The notes below the pieces were generated by a model, which was given only the letters and a program-made list of their open reading frames with translations, was not told where the DNA came from and did no database searches. Shown one piece after another: positions 1 through 5,985 of a DNA stretch of 7,471 nucleotides. The stretch's first letter is position 1. Every line of letters starts with the position of its first letter. The position numbers were made by a program, and so were the translations under genes. Source of the DNA: Chloroflexota bacterium (GTDB lineage: Bacteria; Chloroflexota; Dehalococcoidia; JAUQQI01); assembly GCA_030549955.1 (NCBI GenBank), contig JAUQQI010000091.1, positions 11,771 to 19,241 on the forward strand. The letters run 5' to 3'.

Positions 1-128
1 CCCCAGACCAGATAGCTAAGGAAAGGAATCAGAAGCCCTAAGGCAAGCAGCAGGAAGAAGTCGTCCAGCAGGGTCTGCCCAAAGGGGACCCGCTCGGGCT
101 GGCGCTCGGGACCCGGCGCGGAGGTCAA
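1..128 (-). CDS. N-terminus of a small or partial membrane protein (runs off the left edge)
   Basis: Reading leftwards from a TTG codon at 128, the frame stays open to the window edge and gives 42 residues. A charged, proline-rich start (MTSAPGPERQPERVPFGQ) is followed by a hydrophobic segment (LLLALGLLIPFLSYLVW) that looks like one membrane helix. The TTG is preferred over an in-frame GTG at 137 because the GTG lies inside an almost perfect Shine-Dalgarno sequence, AAGGGGGTGA, which ends 5 nt before the TTG. The gene has the same orientation as the Rrf2 regulator but is separated from it by about 100 bp of AT-rich DNA, so it probably has its own promoter. The product cannot be identified from this fragment. 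Respiratory or NO-related membrane proteins are possible by context only. Confidence 0.6.
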   Translation of the reverse strand, partial: MTSAPGPERQPERVPFGQTLLDDFFLLLALGLLIPFLSYLVW

Positions 129-231
129 CGGCCTCACCCCCTTATAAGATAATCTCCTCTATAGGTCAGAATAAATAATATAAGGAGGCGCTGTCCACAC
201 CCGTTCGGGTAGGTGGTGGGCAGGTTCCGGG
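129..231 (-). promoter_or_regulatory. AT-rich spacer with a possible promoter for the left-edge membrane gene
   Basis: This short spacer between the Rrf2 stop codon and the left-edge gene contains an AT-rich island (about 141-182) that stands out from the GC-rich surroundings. On the minus strand TGGACA (5/6 to the -35 consensus) is followed after 18 bp by TATTCT (4/6 to the -10). An 8-bp palindrome, CTTATAAG (141-148), overlaps the ribosome-binding region. A short inverted repeat, ACCCG-TT-CGGGT (199-210), lies just after the Rrf2 gene but has no T-tract, so it is not a convincing terminator. The promoter assignment is weak. Confidence 0.3.
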
Positions 232-663
232 CTAGCCCATTCCGGCGGCCGAACTAGTACTTACGGCTTCCCGGCGGATGAGGTCGGCCAGGGTTGCCGT
301 CTGGAAGAAGTGGCTCACCTGTTCCGAGATCGGCTTCCAGGTTGCGTGGGCCTGGCAGGGACTATTATCCGAACAGAAGGGCCGGCCCAGCAGGCAGTCC
401 CGGGGGAATTCCGGGTCCTCAAACGGGGCGATGACCTGCTTAAGCACGATCCGATCCGGCGGCAGGGCCAGGCGGAACCCGCCCCGCCGCCCCCGGCCGG
501 ACTTTACCAACCCCTGTCGGGCCAGGGTGTGCAGAATCTTCGAAAGGTAGTTCGTCGGGATGTCGGTTTCCGCCGCAATCTCGTGGGCGAAGACCTGCCG
601 GTCAGGGTGACTGGCCAGGTAGGCAAGGGCCCTCAATGCGTAACGGGATGTCATCGACAGCAT
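232..663 (-). CDS. Rrf2-family transcriptional regulator, Fe-S cluster type (NsrR/IscR-like)
   Basis: The 143-residue protein has the usual length and layout of Rrf2 regulators. An N-terminal winged helix-turn-helix begins SMTSRYALRALAYLA; the recognition region is around residues 26-50 (IAAETDIPTNYLSKILHTLA) and the wing follows as GRGRRGGFRLA. Three cysteines (C90, C97, C103; spacing C-x6-C-x5-C, in CLLGRPFCSDNSPC) sit where NsrR and IscR bind their Fe-S cluster. Known members sense NO, Fe-S status or redox state; NsrR represses NO-response genes and releases DNA when NO attacks the cluster. The start ATG has an AAAAAGG ribosome site 7 nt upstream. The gene is divergent from the ZIP transporter and one gene away from nirK, which favours an NO-responsive role, but that is inferred from context. 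IscR-like or cysteine-metabolism regulators of the same family are alternatives. Confidence 0.9.
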   Translation of the reverse strand: MLSMTSRYALRALAYLASHPDRQVFAHEIAAETDIPTNYLSKILHTLARQGLVKSGRGRRGGFRLALPPDRIVLKQVIAPFEDPEFPRDCLLGRPFCSDNSPCQAHATWKPISEQVSHFFQTATLADLIRREAVSTSSAAGMG

Positions 664-744
664 AGGCCGACCTTTTTAATTGGTTTTCACCCTAAAGTTT
701 AATTTATCATAAGGTTGTCCGGCAAATTTCCAGAGCAGGCAGGG
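664..744. promoter_or_regulatory. Divergent AT-rich control region between rrf2 and the ZIP gene
   Basis: This 81-bp spacer is strikingly AT-rich at 673-711 compared with its flanks and must hold the 5' signals of both divergent genes. On the plus strand TATCAT (705-710) is a 5/6 match to a -10 box, with only poor -35 candidates (TTTTCA at 684-689 with 15-bp spacing, or TTGGTT at 680-685 with 19 bp). On the minus strand the best pair is TTGCCG, 17 bp, TTAAAC (3/6 in each box). Rrf2 regulators often repress their own promoter, so an operator here is plausible. I see no clear long palindrome. Confidence 0.4.
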
Positions 745-1497
745 ATGGAGACAACTATCTGGCAGGTACTGCTGGTCGGGGTTCTGAGCGACCTGAGCAC
801 CGCCCTTGGAGCCGGACCCTTTGTGGTCTTCCGGAATGCGTCGGCCCGGTGGCAGGGGCTTGCGGCCGGGTATGCCGGGGGGATGATGGTTGGGGCGTCG
901 GTCTTCAGCCTCGTCGACGAGGGCCTGCGCCGGGGTTCGGTCTGGGAGACGGTTTTCGGTCTGCTCCTCGGGGCCCTCTTTGTGGCCGGCCTGAACCGGT
1001 TCGTGGCGACCCGGGACTGGCGGGTCTCGGGCCTGAGTGCGGCCGATTCCCGCCGGGCCGTCCTGTTTATCCTGGCGATGTTCATTCAGAGCATCCCGGA
1101 GGGCCTAGCCATCGGGGTCGGGTTCGCCACCGGCGAGCTCCGGTTTGGGCTTCTGCTCGGCCTGGCCATTGCCATCCACAACGTGCCCGAAGGCATTGCC
1201 GTCACCCTGCCGCTGCAGGCGAAGGGCGTCCCCTTGTGGAAGTGCTCCGCTTACGCGATTTTTACCAGCCTGCCCCAGCCGGTTTTTGCGGTGCCGGCCT
1301 TTCTGGTCGTGAGCCTGGCCAGGTACCTGGTTCCGGCCAGCCTGGGGTTTGCCGGGGGCGCGATGACCTACCTGGCCATTAGTGAGCTCCTGGTGGACGC
1401 CTTCGAGCTTGGGTCCCGCCAGGAGATGGCCTGGAGCTTCACCCTGGGTCTGGTAACCATGCTCCTGGTCGTCGCCCTGCTCGGCTTCGGGTACTAG
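745..1497 (+). CDS. ZIP-family metal transporter
   Basis: This is a 250-residue integral membrane protein with about eight hydrophobic segments. It carries the ZIP signature twice: Q115-S-I-P-E-G in the fourth helix and H145-N-V-P-E-G in the fifth, the helices that build the metal site. A TM7 segment SELLVDAFELG replaces the more usual ELLPEA. ZIP proteins move Zn2+, Fe2+, Mn2+ or similar divalent metals into the cytoplasm; the substrate here cannot be read from sequence. The first position of the TM4 motif is normally His and is Gln here. ATG 745 is chosen over an upstream TTG at 715, whose only ribosome-site candidate (AAGG) abuts it directly; even for the ATG the site is weak (GCAGG, 5 nt away). 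The gene is co-directional with nirK, with a 150-bp gap containing what looks like a separate nirK promoter. Confidence 0.85.
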   Translation: METTIWQVLLVGVLSDLSTALGAGPFVVFRNASARWQGLAAGYAGGMMVGASVFSLVDEGLRRGSVWETVFGLLLGALFVAGLNRFVATRDWRVSGLSAADSRRAVLFILAMFIQSIPEGLAIGVGFATGELRFGLLLGLAIAIHNVPEGIAVTLPLQAKGVPLWKCSAYAIFTSLPQPVFAVPAFLVVSLARYLVPASLGFAGGAMTYLAISELLVDAFELGSRQEMAWSFTLGLVTMLLVVALLGFGY

Positions 1498-1523
1498 TCC
1501 GGTAAACTCGCCCCTACTAGTCC
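1492..1523. repeat. 9-bp direct repeat TACTAGTCC, 23-bp period
   Basis: TACTAGTCC occurs at 1492-1500, spanning the ZIP stop codon, and again at 1515-1523. It is followed by a short tandem pair CCTACCT (1522-1528 and 1530-1536). CTAG-containing words are uncommon in such GC-rich DNA. No function is evident. The 23-bp period equals that of a second repeat pair further downstream, before nirK. Confidence 0.5.
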
Positions 1524-1566
1524 TACCTCCCTACCTGCCCAGGTGGGCCCAAAACTATCCCAACAC

Positions 1567-1608
1567 TATACTTTCGGATGAGGACATCTTATACTCTCGC
1601 CTCCGAAA
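1567..1608 (+). promoter_or_regulatory. nirK upstream region: repeated TATACT boxes and an inverted repeat
   Basis: TATACT, a 5/6 match to a -10 box, occurs at 1567-1572 and 1590-1595 within a longer near-repeat (TATACTTTCGG and TATACTCTCGC, 9 of 11 identical, 23 bp apart). Neither copy has a recognisable -35 box at 16-18 bp, which is typical of activator-dependent promoters. An inverted repeat, TTTCGGA (1572-1578) and TCCGAAA (1602-1608), overlaps the same stretch and could be an operator or a leader hairpin. This is the most likely place for nirK regulation. The actual start site and regulator are unknown. Confidence 0.4.
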
Positions 1609-1647
1609 ATTGTGAGTGAAGGAACAAACTCAAAGGGGGGAGACCCG

Positions 1648-3015
1648 ATGAACGCAGGACCCGGTTTTAAGTTCCTCGCTCTACTGGGCGTGCTGGTTCT
1701 GCTTTTAAGCGCCTGCATCGGCCCGGCGGCTACCCCGGCCCCGTCAACCTCGGCCTCTGACGTCACAACCGATGTCAGGCTCGTCGCGACCGAGTTTAAA
1801 TACGACCCGGCCATTGTCCGGGTCCCGGTCGGCAAGGATATAACCATCACCCTGGAAAATAAGGGCGCAATTGAACACGACCTGCACATTGCCGCCTTCA
1901 ATATCCACCTGGTCCCGAAGCCCGGCCAGACCGTCAAGGCGACCTTCCGGGCTGACAAGCCAGGGACCTACGATTTTGAGTGCACCATTCCCGGCCACAA
2001 GGAGGCCGGGATGAAGGGCCAGCTTGTGGTCGTCGGCGAGGGCCAGGTCCAGGCCCAGCCGCAGCCGGCCGCCGCGCCGGTGCCGCCGGGGACTGGCTTC
2101 CTGCCCATGCCGGCCGTTGCCCCGCCCGTGAACCGGTCCGAGCCGGCCCTGGTCAAGGTTGAGCTGGAGGCGAAGGAGGTTACGGCCTACCTGGCTGACG
2201 GGATCGCCTACACCTTCTGGACCTATAATGGCACCGTCCCGGGCCCGATGATCCGGGTCCGCCAGGGCGATACCGTCGAGCTCACATTCAAGAACGCCCC
2301 GGACAGCAAGGTCACCCACAGCATCGACCTCCACGCCGTTACTGGGCCGGGTGGTGGGGCCAGAGTCACCCAGGTGGCGCCGGGTCAGTCGGCCACCTTC
2401 CGGTTCAAGGCCCTGAATCCGGGCGTCTACGTTTACCACTGCGCAACCCCGATGGTGGCCCACCACATCTCCAGCGGCATGTACGGCCTCATCGTAGTCG
2501 AGCCTGAGGGCGGTTATCCCAAGGTCGACCGGGAGTACTACGTAATGCAGGGCGACCTCTACCTGGCCGGCAACCGGGACGAGAAGGGCCTGCGGTCAAT
2601 CTCTATCGAGAAGCTCCTGGATGAGCGGCCCGACTACGTGGTCTTTAACGGCCGGGTCGGGGCGCTGACGGGCGACAACGCCCTGAAGGCAAAGGTCGGC
2701 GAGACTGTCCGGGTCTTCTTCGGGGTCGGCGGCCCGAACCTGACCTCGAGCTTCCATGTCATCGGCGAGATCTTTGACCGGGTCTACCCGGAGGGGGCCA
2801 CGGAGCCCATCTACAACGTCCAGACGACCCTGGTTCCGGCCGGTGGGGCGACCATCGTCGACTTTAAGGTCGACTACCCGGGCACGTACGTTCTAGTCGA
2901 CCATAGCCTGGGCCGGCTGGAGAAAGGGGCGGCCGCCCAGCTGGTGGTTGAGGGCCCGCCCGACCCGGCCATCTTCGAGGTGGTCAAGGCTGGCCAGGGT
3001 TCCGGCGGCCACTGA
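1648..3015 (+). CDS. nirK: Copper-containing nitrite reductase, lipoprotein with extra N-terminal cupredoxin domain
   Basis: NirK reduces nitrite to nitric oxide outside the cytoplasmic membrane. The 455-residue protein starts with a lipoprotein signal (lipobox LLLSAC, lipidated C23). Residues about 43-130 form an extra cupredoxin domain with blue-copper ligands H77, C112, H117 and M122. A proline/alanine/glutamine-rich linker (about 131-165) leads to the two-domain NirK core. The core holds type 1 Cu ligands H224, C265, H273 and M278, type 2 Cu ligands H229, H264 and H419, and catalytic D227 and H370. The loop [14 protein letters not shown] resembles the AniA-type (class II) loop. ATG 1648 follows GGGGGGAG by 5 nt; an in-frame GTG at 1612 has no ribosome site and would bury the signal peptide. 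The fused cupredoxin could act as a built-in electron donor, which is inference. A terminator follows immediately. Confidence 0.95.
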   Translation: MNAGPGFKFLALLGVLVLLLSACIGPAATPAPSTSASDVTTDVRLVATEFKYDPAIVRVPVGKDITITLENKGAIEHDLHIAAFNIHLVPKPGQTVKATFRADKPGTYDFECTIPGHKEAGMKGQLVVVGEGQVQAQPQPAAAPVPPGTGFLPMPAVAPPVNRSEPALVKVELEAKEVTAYLADGIAYTFWTYNGTVPGPMIRVRQGDTVELTFKNAPDSKVTHSIDLHAVTGPGGGARVTQVAPGQSATFRFKALNPGVYVYHCATPMVAHHISSGMYGLIVVEPEGGYPKVDREYYVMQGDLYLAGNRDEKGLRSISIEKLLDERPDYVVFNGRVGALTGDNALKAKVGETVRVFFGVGGPNLTSSFHVIGEIFDRVYPEGATEPIYNVQTTLVPAGGATIVDFKVDYPGTYVLVDHSLGRLEKGAAAQLVVEGPPDPAIFEVVKAGQGSGGH

Positions 3016-3034
3016 TAGGCTGTGGGCTGTTACC

Positions 3035-3071
3035 GGGGGCAGGGCAAAGCCCCTGCCCCCAACTTTTTCTT
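3035..3071 (+). terminator. Rho-independent terminator of nirK
   Basis: A 10-bp perfect GC stem, GGGGGCAGGG (3035-3044) with CCCTGCCCCC (3051-3060), encloses the loop CAAAGC. It is followed by AACTTTTTCTT, a clear T-tract on the plus strand. It lies 20 bp after the nirK stop codon and separates nirK from the radical SAM gene. Confidence 0.92.
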
Positions 3072-3098
3072 ACCGGGAGCGGGCCGGTCAGGTAAGAT
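3070..3098 (+). promoter_or_regulatory. Possible promoter of the radical SAM gene
   Basis: After the nirK terminator the radical SAM gene needs its own promoter unless readthrough occurs. The best candidate is TTACCG (3070-3075), 17 bp, TAAGAT (3093-3098), matching the consensus boxes 3/6 and 4/6. It is weak and overlaps the end of the terminator T-tract. The downstream ribosome site GGGGAGG (3117-3123) is strong. Confidence 0.25.
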
Positions 3099-3132
3099 CT
3101 AACAGGCGCACCCGTCGGGGAGGACAAAGACA

Positions 3133-4263
3133 ATGAAAAACAGCCGGCTGTTTCCCCTGTGGGACGGGCGCAGGTATGTCTTTGCCGAGGCGCCCGTCCT
3201 GGTTTACCTGGAGCTTACCCGGGCCTGCGACCTGGCCTGCCGCCACTGCCGGGCCGAGGCCATCCCCCACCGCCACCCCCTCGAGCTTACCACCGCCGAA
3301 GTTGTTAACCTCATCGCCGACCTGGGCTCTTTCCCCCGCCGGCCCCACCTGGTTCTGACCGGGGGCGATCCCCTCAAGCGGCCGGACCTTTTCGAGATTC
3401 TGGCCGAGGCCCGCCGGCTCGGCCAGCCGGTTTCGGTTACCCCGAGCGGGACCTATGGGCTGACGCCGGCCGTGGTGGGCCGCCTGCGGGACGCCGGGGT
3501 CGCCAGCCTGGCCCTGAGCCTGGACGGCTCGGACCCGGCCCACCACGACGGCATCCGGGGCGTACCCGGGTCGTTCGCCTGGACGGCGCGGGCGCTGCGG
3601 GCTGCCCTGGAGGCGGGCCTGGCGGTCCAGGTTAACACCCTGGTCTGTCGGGAGACGGTCGACGACCTGCCCCGGATTTATGACTTCTTAAGCAGGCTTC
3701 CCATTGTCCGCTGGAGCCTGTTCTTTCTGATTCGGGTTGGCCGGGGCCGGGTGATGCGGGAGCTTTCGCCGGCCCAGGCCGAGCAACTCATGGGCCGACT
3801 GCTGGACCTGAGCCGGACGGCCCCCTTTGAGGTCAAGCTGACCGAGGCCCACCACTACCGGCGCATCGCCATCCAGCGGGCACGGGCGGCCGGCCGGATT
3901 GAGGAGGTGGTCCGGTCGCCGGTAGGCCGGGGCTTCGGTATCCGGGACGGCAACGGCATCGTCTTTGTTTCCCACATCGGGAATGTCTTCCCGTCGGGGT
4001 TTCTGCCAGTGCGGGTCGGGAACGTCCGCCAGACGTCCCTTGTGGACCTTTACCGGGAGGCGCCCCTTTTGCGGGCCCTGCGCAACCCGGACAGTTTCTA
4101 CGGCAAGTGCGGCCGGTGCGAGTTCCGGGAGGTCTGCGGCGGGTCCCGGGCCCGGGCCTATGCGCTGACGGGCAATCCCCTGGCCAGCGACCCCCTGTGC
4201 CCCTACCGGCCGGGGCGGACCGGGGTCCCGGAGCCGTCCGGGGGCGTCCGGGCCCGGCCCTAG
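3133..4263 (+). CDS. Radical SAM/SPASM-type protein, TIGR04053-like
   Basis: The 376-residue protein binds a radical SAM [4Fe-4S] cluster through C32-x3-C36-x2-C39 (TRACDLACRHC). It has the SAM-binding GGDP motif (77-80) and a SPASM-like cysteine set near the C-terminus, C326, C329, C335 and C356, for auxiliary Fe-S cluster binding. Conserved blocks such as WSLFFL, TEAHHYRR, GIRDGNG, PSGFLPVRVGNVR and CGGSRARAYA match what I remember of the uncharacterised TIGR04053 family. That family is a relative of the NirJ/AhbC/AhbD enzymes of heme and heme d1 synthesis, so a tetrapyrrole or peptide substrate is possible but unproven. GGGGAGG lies 9 nt before the ATG. The gene follows nirK but is separated from it by a terminator, and its stop overlaps the opposing metE-like stop by 4 bp. 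The product acts in the cytoplasm and its substrate is unknown. Confidence 0.85.
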   Translation: MKNSRLFPLWDGRRYVFAEAPVLVYLELTRACDLACRHCRAEAIPHRHPLELTTAEVVNLIADLGSFPRRPHLVLTGGDPLKRPDLFEILAEARRLGQPVSVTPSGTYGLTPAVVGRLRDAGVASLALSLDGSDPAHHDGIRGVPGSFAWTARALRAALEAGLAVQVNTLVCRETVDDLPRIYDFLSRLPIVRWSLFFLIRVGRGRVMRELSPAQAEQLMGRLLDLSRTAPFEVKLTEAHHYRRIAIQRARAAGRIEEVVRSPVGRGFGIRDGNGIVFVSHIGNVFPSGFLPVRVGNVRQTSLVDLYREAPLLRALRNPDSFYGKCGRCEFREVCGGSRARAYALTGNPLASDPLCPYRPGRTGVPEPSGGVRARP

Positions 4264-5432
4264 CCGTAGCGGCGGCGCAGAAGTTCGGCCGCCCGGACCA
4301 TCGCCCGCAGCTTGGCGGCGGCGACTTCCGGGGTCGCCACCGGGGCCTCGGCAAAGGTCCCGAAACCGCAGTCGGGATTAAGAAAGATTTGCTCCGGCCG
4401 GAAATACCCCAGGGCCTCTTCGACCCGGCCGACGATGGCTTCGGGCGACTCGACCTCCGCCGTTCTGGGATTCACAACCCCGAGGCCGATTTCCCGGGTC
4501 CCGGCCAGCGGCTTAAGCACGGCCAGGTCCCCGGCCCGGGGCGTGGCGAACTCGAGGACCCACTGGCTGACCCCCATTCCCCCCAGCGCCCCGACCAGGG
4601 GCTCGTAGCTGCCCGTAAGGAGGGCCGCCTCGTTGGTGGTCCAGTTGCCCCGGCAGATGTGGACCCCAATCCGGACGCCGTTAATGCCCTCGACCGTCCG
4701 GTTGATAAGCTCGGTGGCCCACTCGAGTTCCTGACGGGGGTCCTCGGTCGATGCCGAAAGGGAGGCACACATGAACGTGCGGGTCCTGACCGGCGGCTGG
4801 AAGACAACCTCGGTCAGGGCGGGCTCGTCCAGCTGGATGAAGCTGGCGCCGGCGTCCTTAAGCCGGACAATTTCGTCCCGCAGGATGGCGACGATCTCCG
4901 CCGCCAGGTCCCGGGCCGTGGGATAGACCCGGTCCGACAGGCCCCGAACCCACATCGTCCGGGTCAGCAGGTACGGTCCCGGCAGGGGAACCTTGATGGG
5001 CCTGGAAGTGTGGCGGCGCAGAAACTCCAGCTCGTCCAGGGCCAGGGGCTCCTTAAGCCGGACCCTGTCAACGACGACGGGGGTTTTAATGGCGTAGGCT
5101 GGAACATCCCGCTGGCGCAGGACCTGCTCGAAGAAGGTCTTATCTTCGGCATAGGCCAGCATTTCGGCCACCGTCATCAGCCGGACGCCCTCGAGCTTCT
5201 CGACCACGAACGAGTAGAAATTGTCCCGGCGCTGTTCGCCGTCGGTCACGATGTCGATGCCGGCCTCCTCCTGATGGCGCAGCGCCTCCAGGACAGCCCG
5301 GTCGGCAATCTCCTGAAATTCACCAAAGGAAAGCTCGCCGGCCTGCCGCCGGCGCAGGGCCTCCAGGAGCCAGCCCGGTCGGGGCCAGCTCCCAACCACG
5401 GTTACAGGGAAAAGGGGCAGCTGGGTACTCAC
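4260..5432 (-). CDS. MetE-type (cobalamin-independent fold) methionine synthase, short 'core' form
   Basis: The 390-residue protein corresponds to the C-terminal catalytic barrel of MetE and lacks the N-terminal half of the roughly 750-residue classical enzyme. The zinc site that activates homocysteine thiol is complete: H258 and C260 (GVHICRGN), E294 (VLEFATP) and C355 (NPDCGFGTF). The N-terminus begins LPLFPVTVVGSWPRP, typical of COG0620 short forms. Such core-MetE proteins have been reported to take the methyl group from methylcobalamin or a corrinoid protein rather than from methyltetrahydrofolate, but the donor here is not shown. The start is GTG 5432, with GGGAGG 8 nt upstream. A longer reading to 5621 would overlap the hemerythrin gene and is not believed. 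It is the last gene of the OsmC-hemerythrin-MetE operon, 52 bp after the hemerythrin stop. Other methylthiol:corrinoid-type transferases of this superfamily are alternatives. Confidence 0.85.
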   Translation of the reverse strand: MSTQLPLFPVTVVGSWPRPGWLLEALRRRQAGELSFGEFQEIADRAVLEALRHQEEAGIDIVTDGEQRRDNFYSFVVEKLEGVRLMTVAEMLAYAEDKTFFEQVLRQRDVPAYAIKTPVVVDRVRLKEPLALDELEFLRRHTSRPIKVPLPGPYLLTRTMWVRGLSDRVYPTARDLAAEIVAILRDEIVRLKDAGASFIQLDEPALTEVVFQPPVRTRTFMCASLSASTEDPRQELEWATELINRTVEGINGVRIGVHICRGNWTTNEAALLTGSYEPLVGALGGMGVSQWVLEFATPRAGDLAVLKPLAGTREIGLGVVNPRTAEVESPEAIVGRVEEALGYFRPEQIFLNPDCGFGTFAEAPVATPEVAAAKLRAMVRAAELLRRRYG

Positions 5433-5484
5433 TGGTGCAGCCTCCCGAACGATTTTTAGAAGATAGTGCAGGCACACGGGACCT

Positions 5485-5970
5485 TCAGCGGCGGCGGACG
5501 GTCTCGGCCCAGCCGAGCAGGTCGAGACCGGCGGCCAGCGATGCCTCCCGCCGGTCCAGGATCGCCTGGACCTCGGCCTCGGGCAGGCGCTCGACCATAA
5601 TCGAGAGGCCGTCGCAGTCACTCACATGGGGCAGAATGGCCCGAACGATGCCGACAGCCTCAGCAACCTCGTCGTCGGTAAGTTCGGCTTTGCCTGCAAG
5701 CTCGACCAGGCGCCGGGCGCCGGCAATCGCCCGGTCATGGGCCCGGAAAAGCTCCTCGATATACCCGCCGCCGAAGATGCCCGTAAGGGCCGGGTAGAGG
5801 GCCTCTTCCTCGTAGCGAAAATGGGGGCCAGTCAGGGTGGCGACCCGCCCGAGCAACTCCCGGGCCCGGGGCAGGTCCCGGCCCCCAAAAGCCCCGATGA
5901 GGTCGAGGAGCAGGTCCCGAACCTGACGGTGCTCCTGGCGGAAGATTTCGGTAAAGCGGTCGGCCAGCAT
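5485..5970 (-). CDS. Hemerythrin-like HHE-domain protein
   Basis: This 161-residue, mostly helical cytoplasmic protein has the hemerythrin four-helix pattern: H14 in helix 1, H50-x3-E54 (HFRYEEEALYP) in helix 2, H78 (RAHDRA) in helix 3 and H115 in helix 4. Hemerythrins bind a diiron centre and serve in O2 or NO binding, oxidative or nitrosative defence, or Fe-S repair. The second H-x3-E motif is altered to H115-V-S-D-C119-D, so a ligand Glu is replaced by Cys, with Asp on either side. The protein lacks the N-terminal ScdA-like domain expected of RIC/YtfE repair proteins. The start ATG has a very strong ribosome site (GGGAGGTGA, 6 nt away). It lies 15 bp after the OsmC stop, which indicates one transcript, and 52 bp before the metE-like gene. 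Confidence 0.85.
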   Translation of the reverse strand: MLADRFTEIFRQEHRQVRDLLLDLIGAFGGRDLPRARELLGRVATLTGPHFRYEEEALYPALTGIFGGGYIEELFRAHDRAIAGARRLVELAGKAELTDDEVAEAVGIVRAILPHVSDCDGLSIMVERLPEAEVQAILDRREASLAAGLDLLGWAETVRRR

Positions 5971-5985
5971 CGGCTTTCACCTCCC

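Noticed and set aside
199..210. ACCCG-TT-CGGGT as a terminator for the Rrf2 gene
   Set aside because: The stem is 5 bp with a 2-nt loop and there is no T-tract on the minus strand.
715..744. TTG 715 as the ZIP start
   Set aside because: AAGG directly abuts the TTG, leaving no spacing, and the first membrane helix begins after ATG 745.
1612..1647. GTG 1612 as the nirK start
   Set aside because: There is no ribosome site, and it would place 12 polar residues before a standard lipoprotein signal peptide.
1744..2466. Long open frame antisense to nirK (240 codons)
   Set aside because: It is a mirror of strongly conserved NirK coding sequence in GC-rich DNA; it has no domain and a composition typical of shadow frames.
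3016..3132. Short peptide precursor (RiPP) for the radical SAM enzyme
   Set aside because: The gap holds only the terminator, a weak promoter and the ribosome site; the frame at 2948-3136 overlaps the nirK end and terminator and looks like a shadow.
4107..5459. 450-codon plus-strand open frame opposite the metE-like gene
   Set aside because: Its translation is rich in Gly, Pro, Arg and Asp without any recognisable motif, whereas the minus strand encodes a complete MetE-type protein with all zinc ligands.
5433..5621. N-terminal extension of the metE-like gene up to 5621
   Set aside because: The extra residues are Arg/Ser/Pro-rich, overlap the hemerythrin gene, and a GTG at 5432 has a proper ribosome site 8 nt away.
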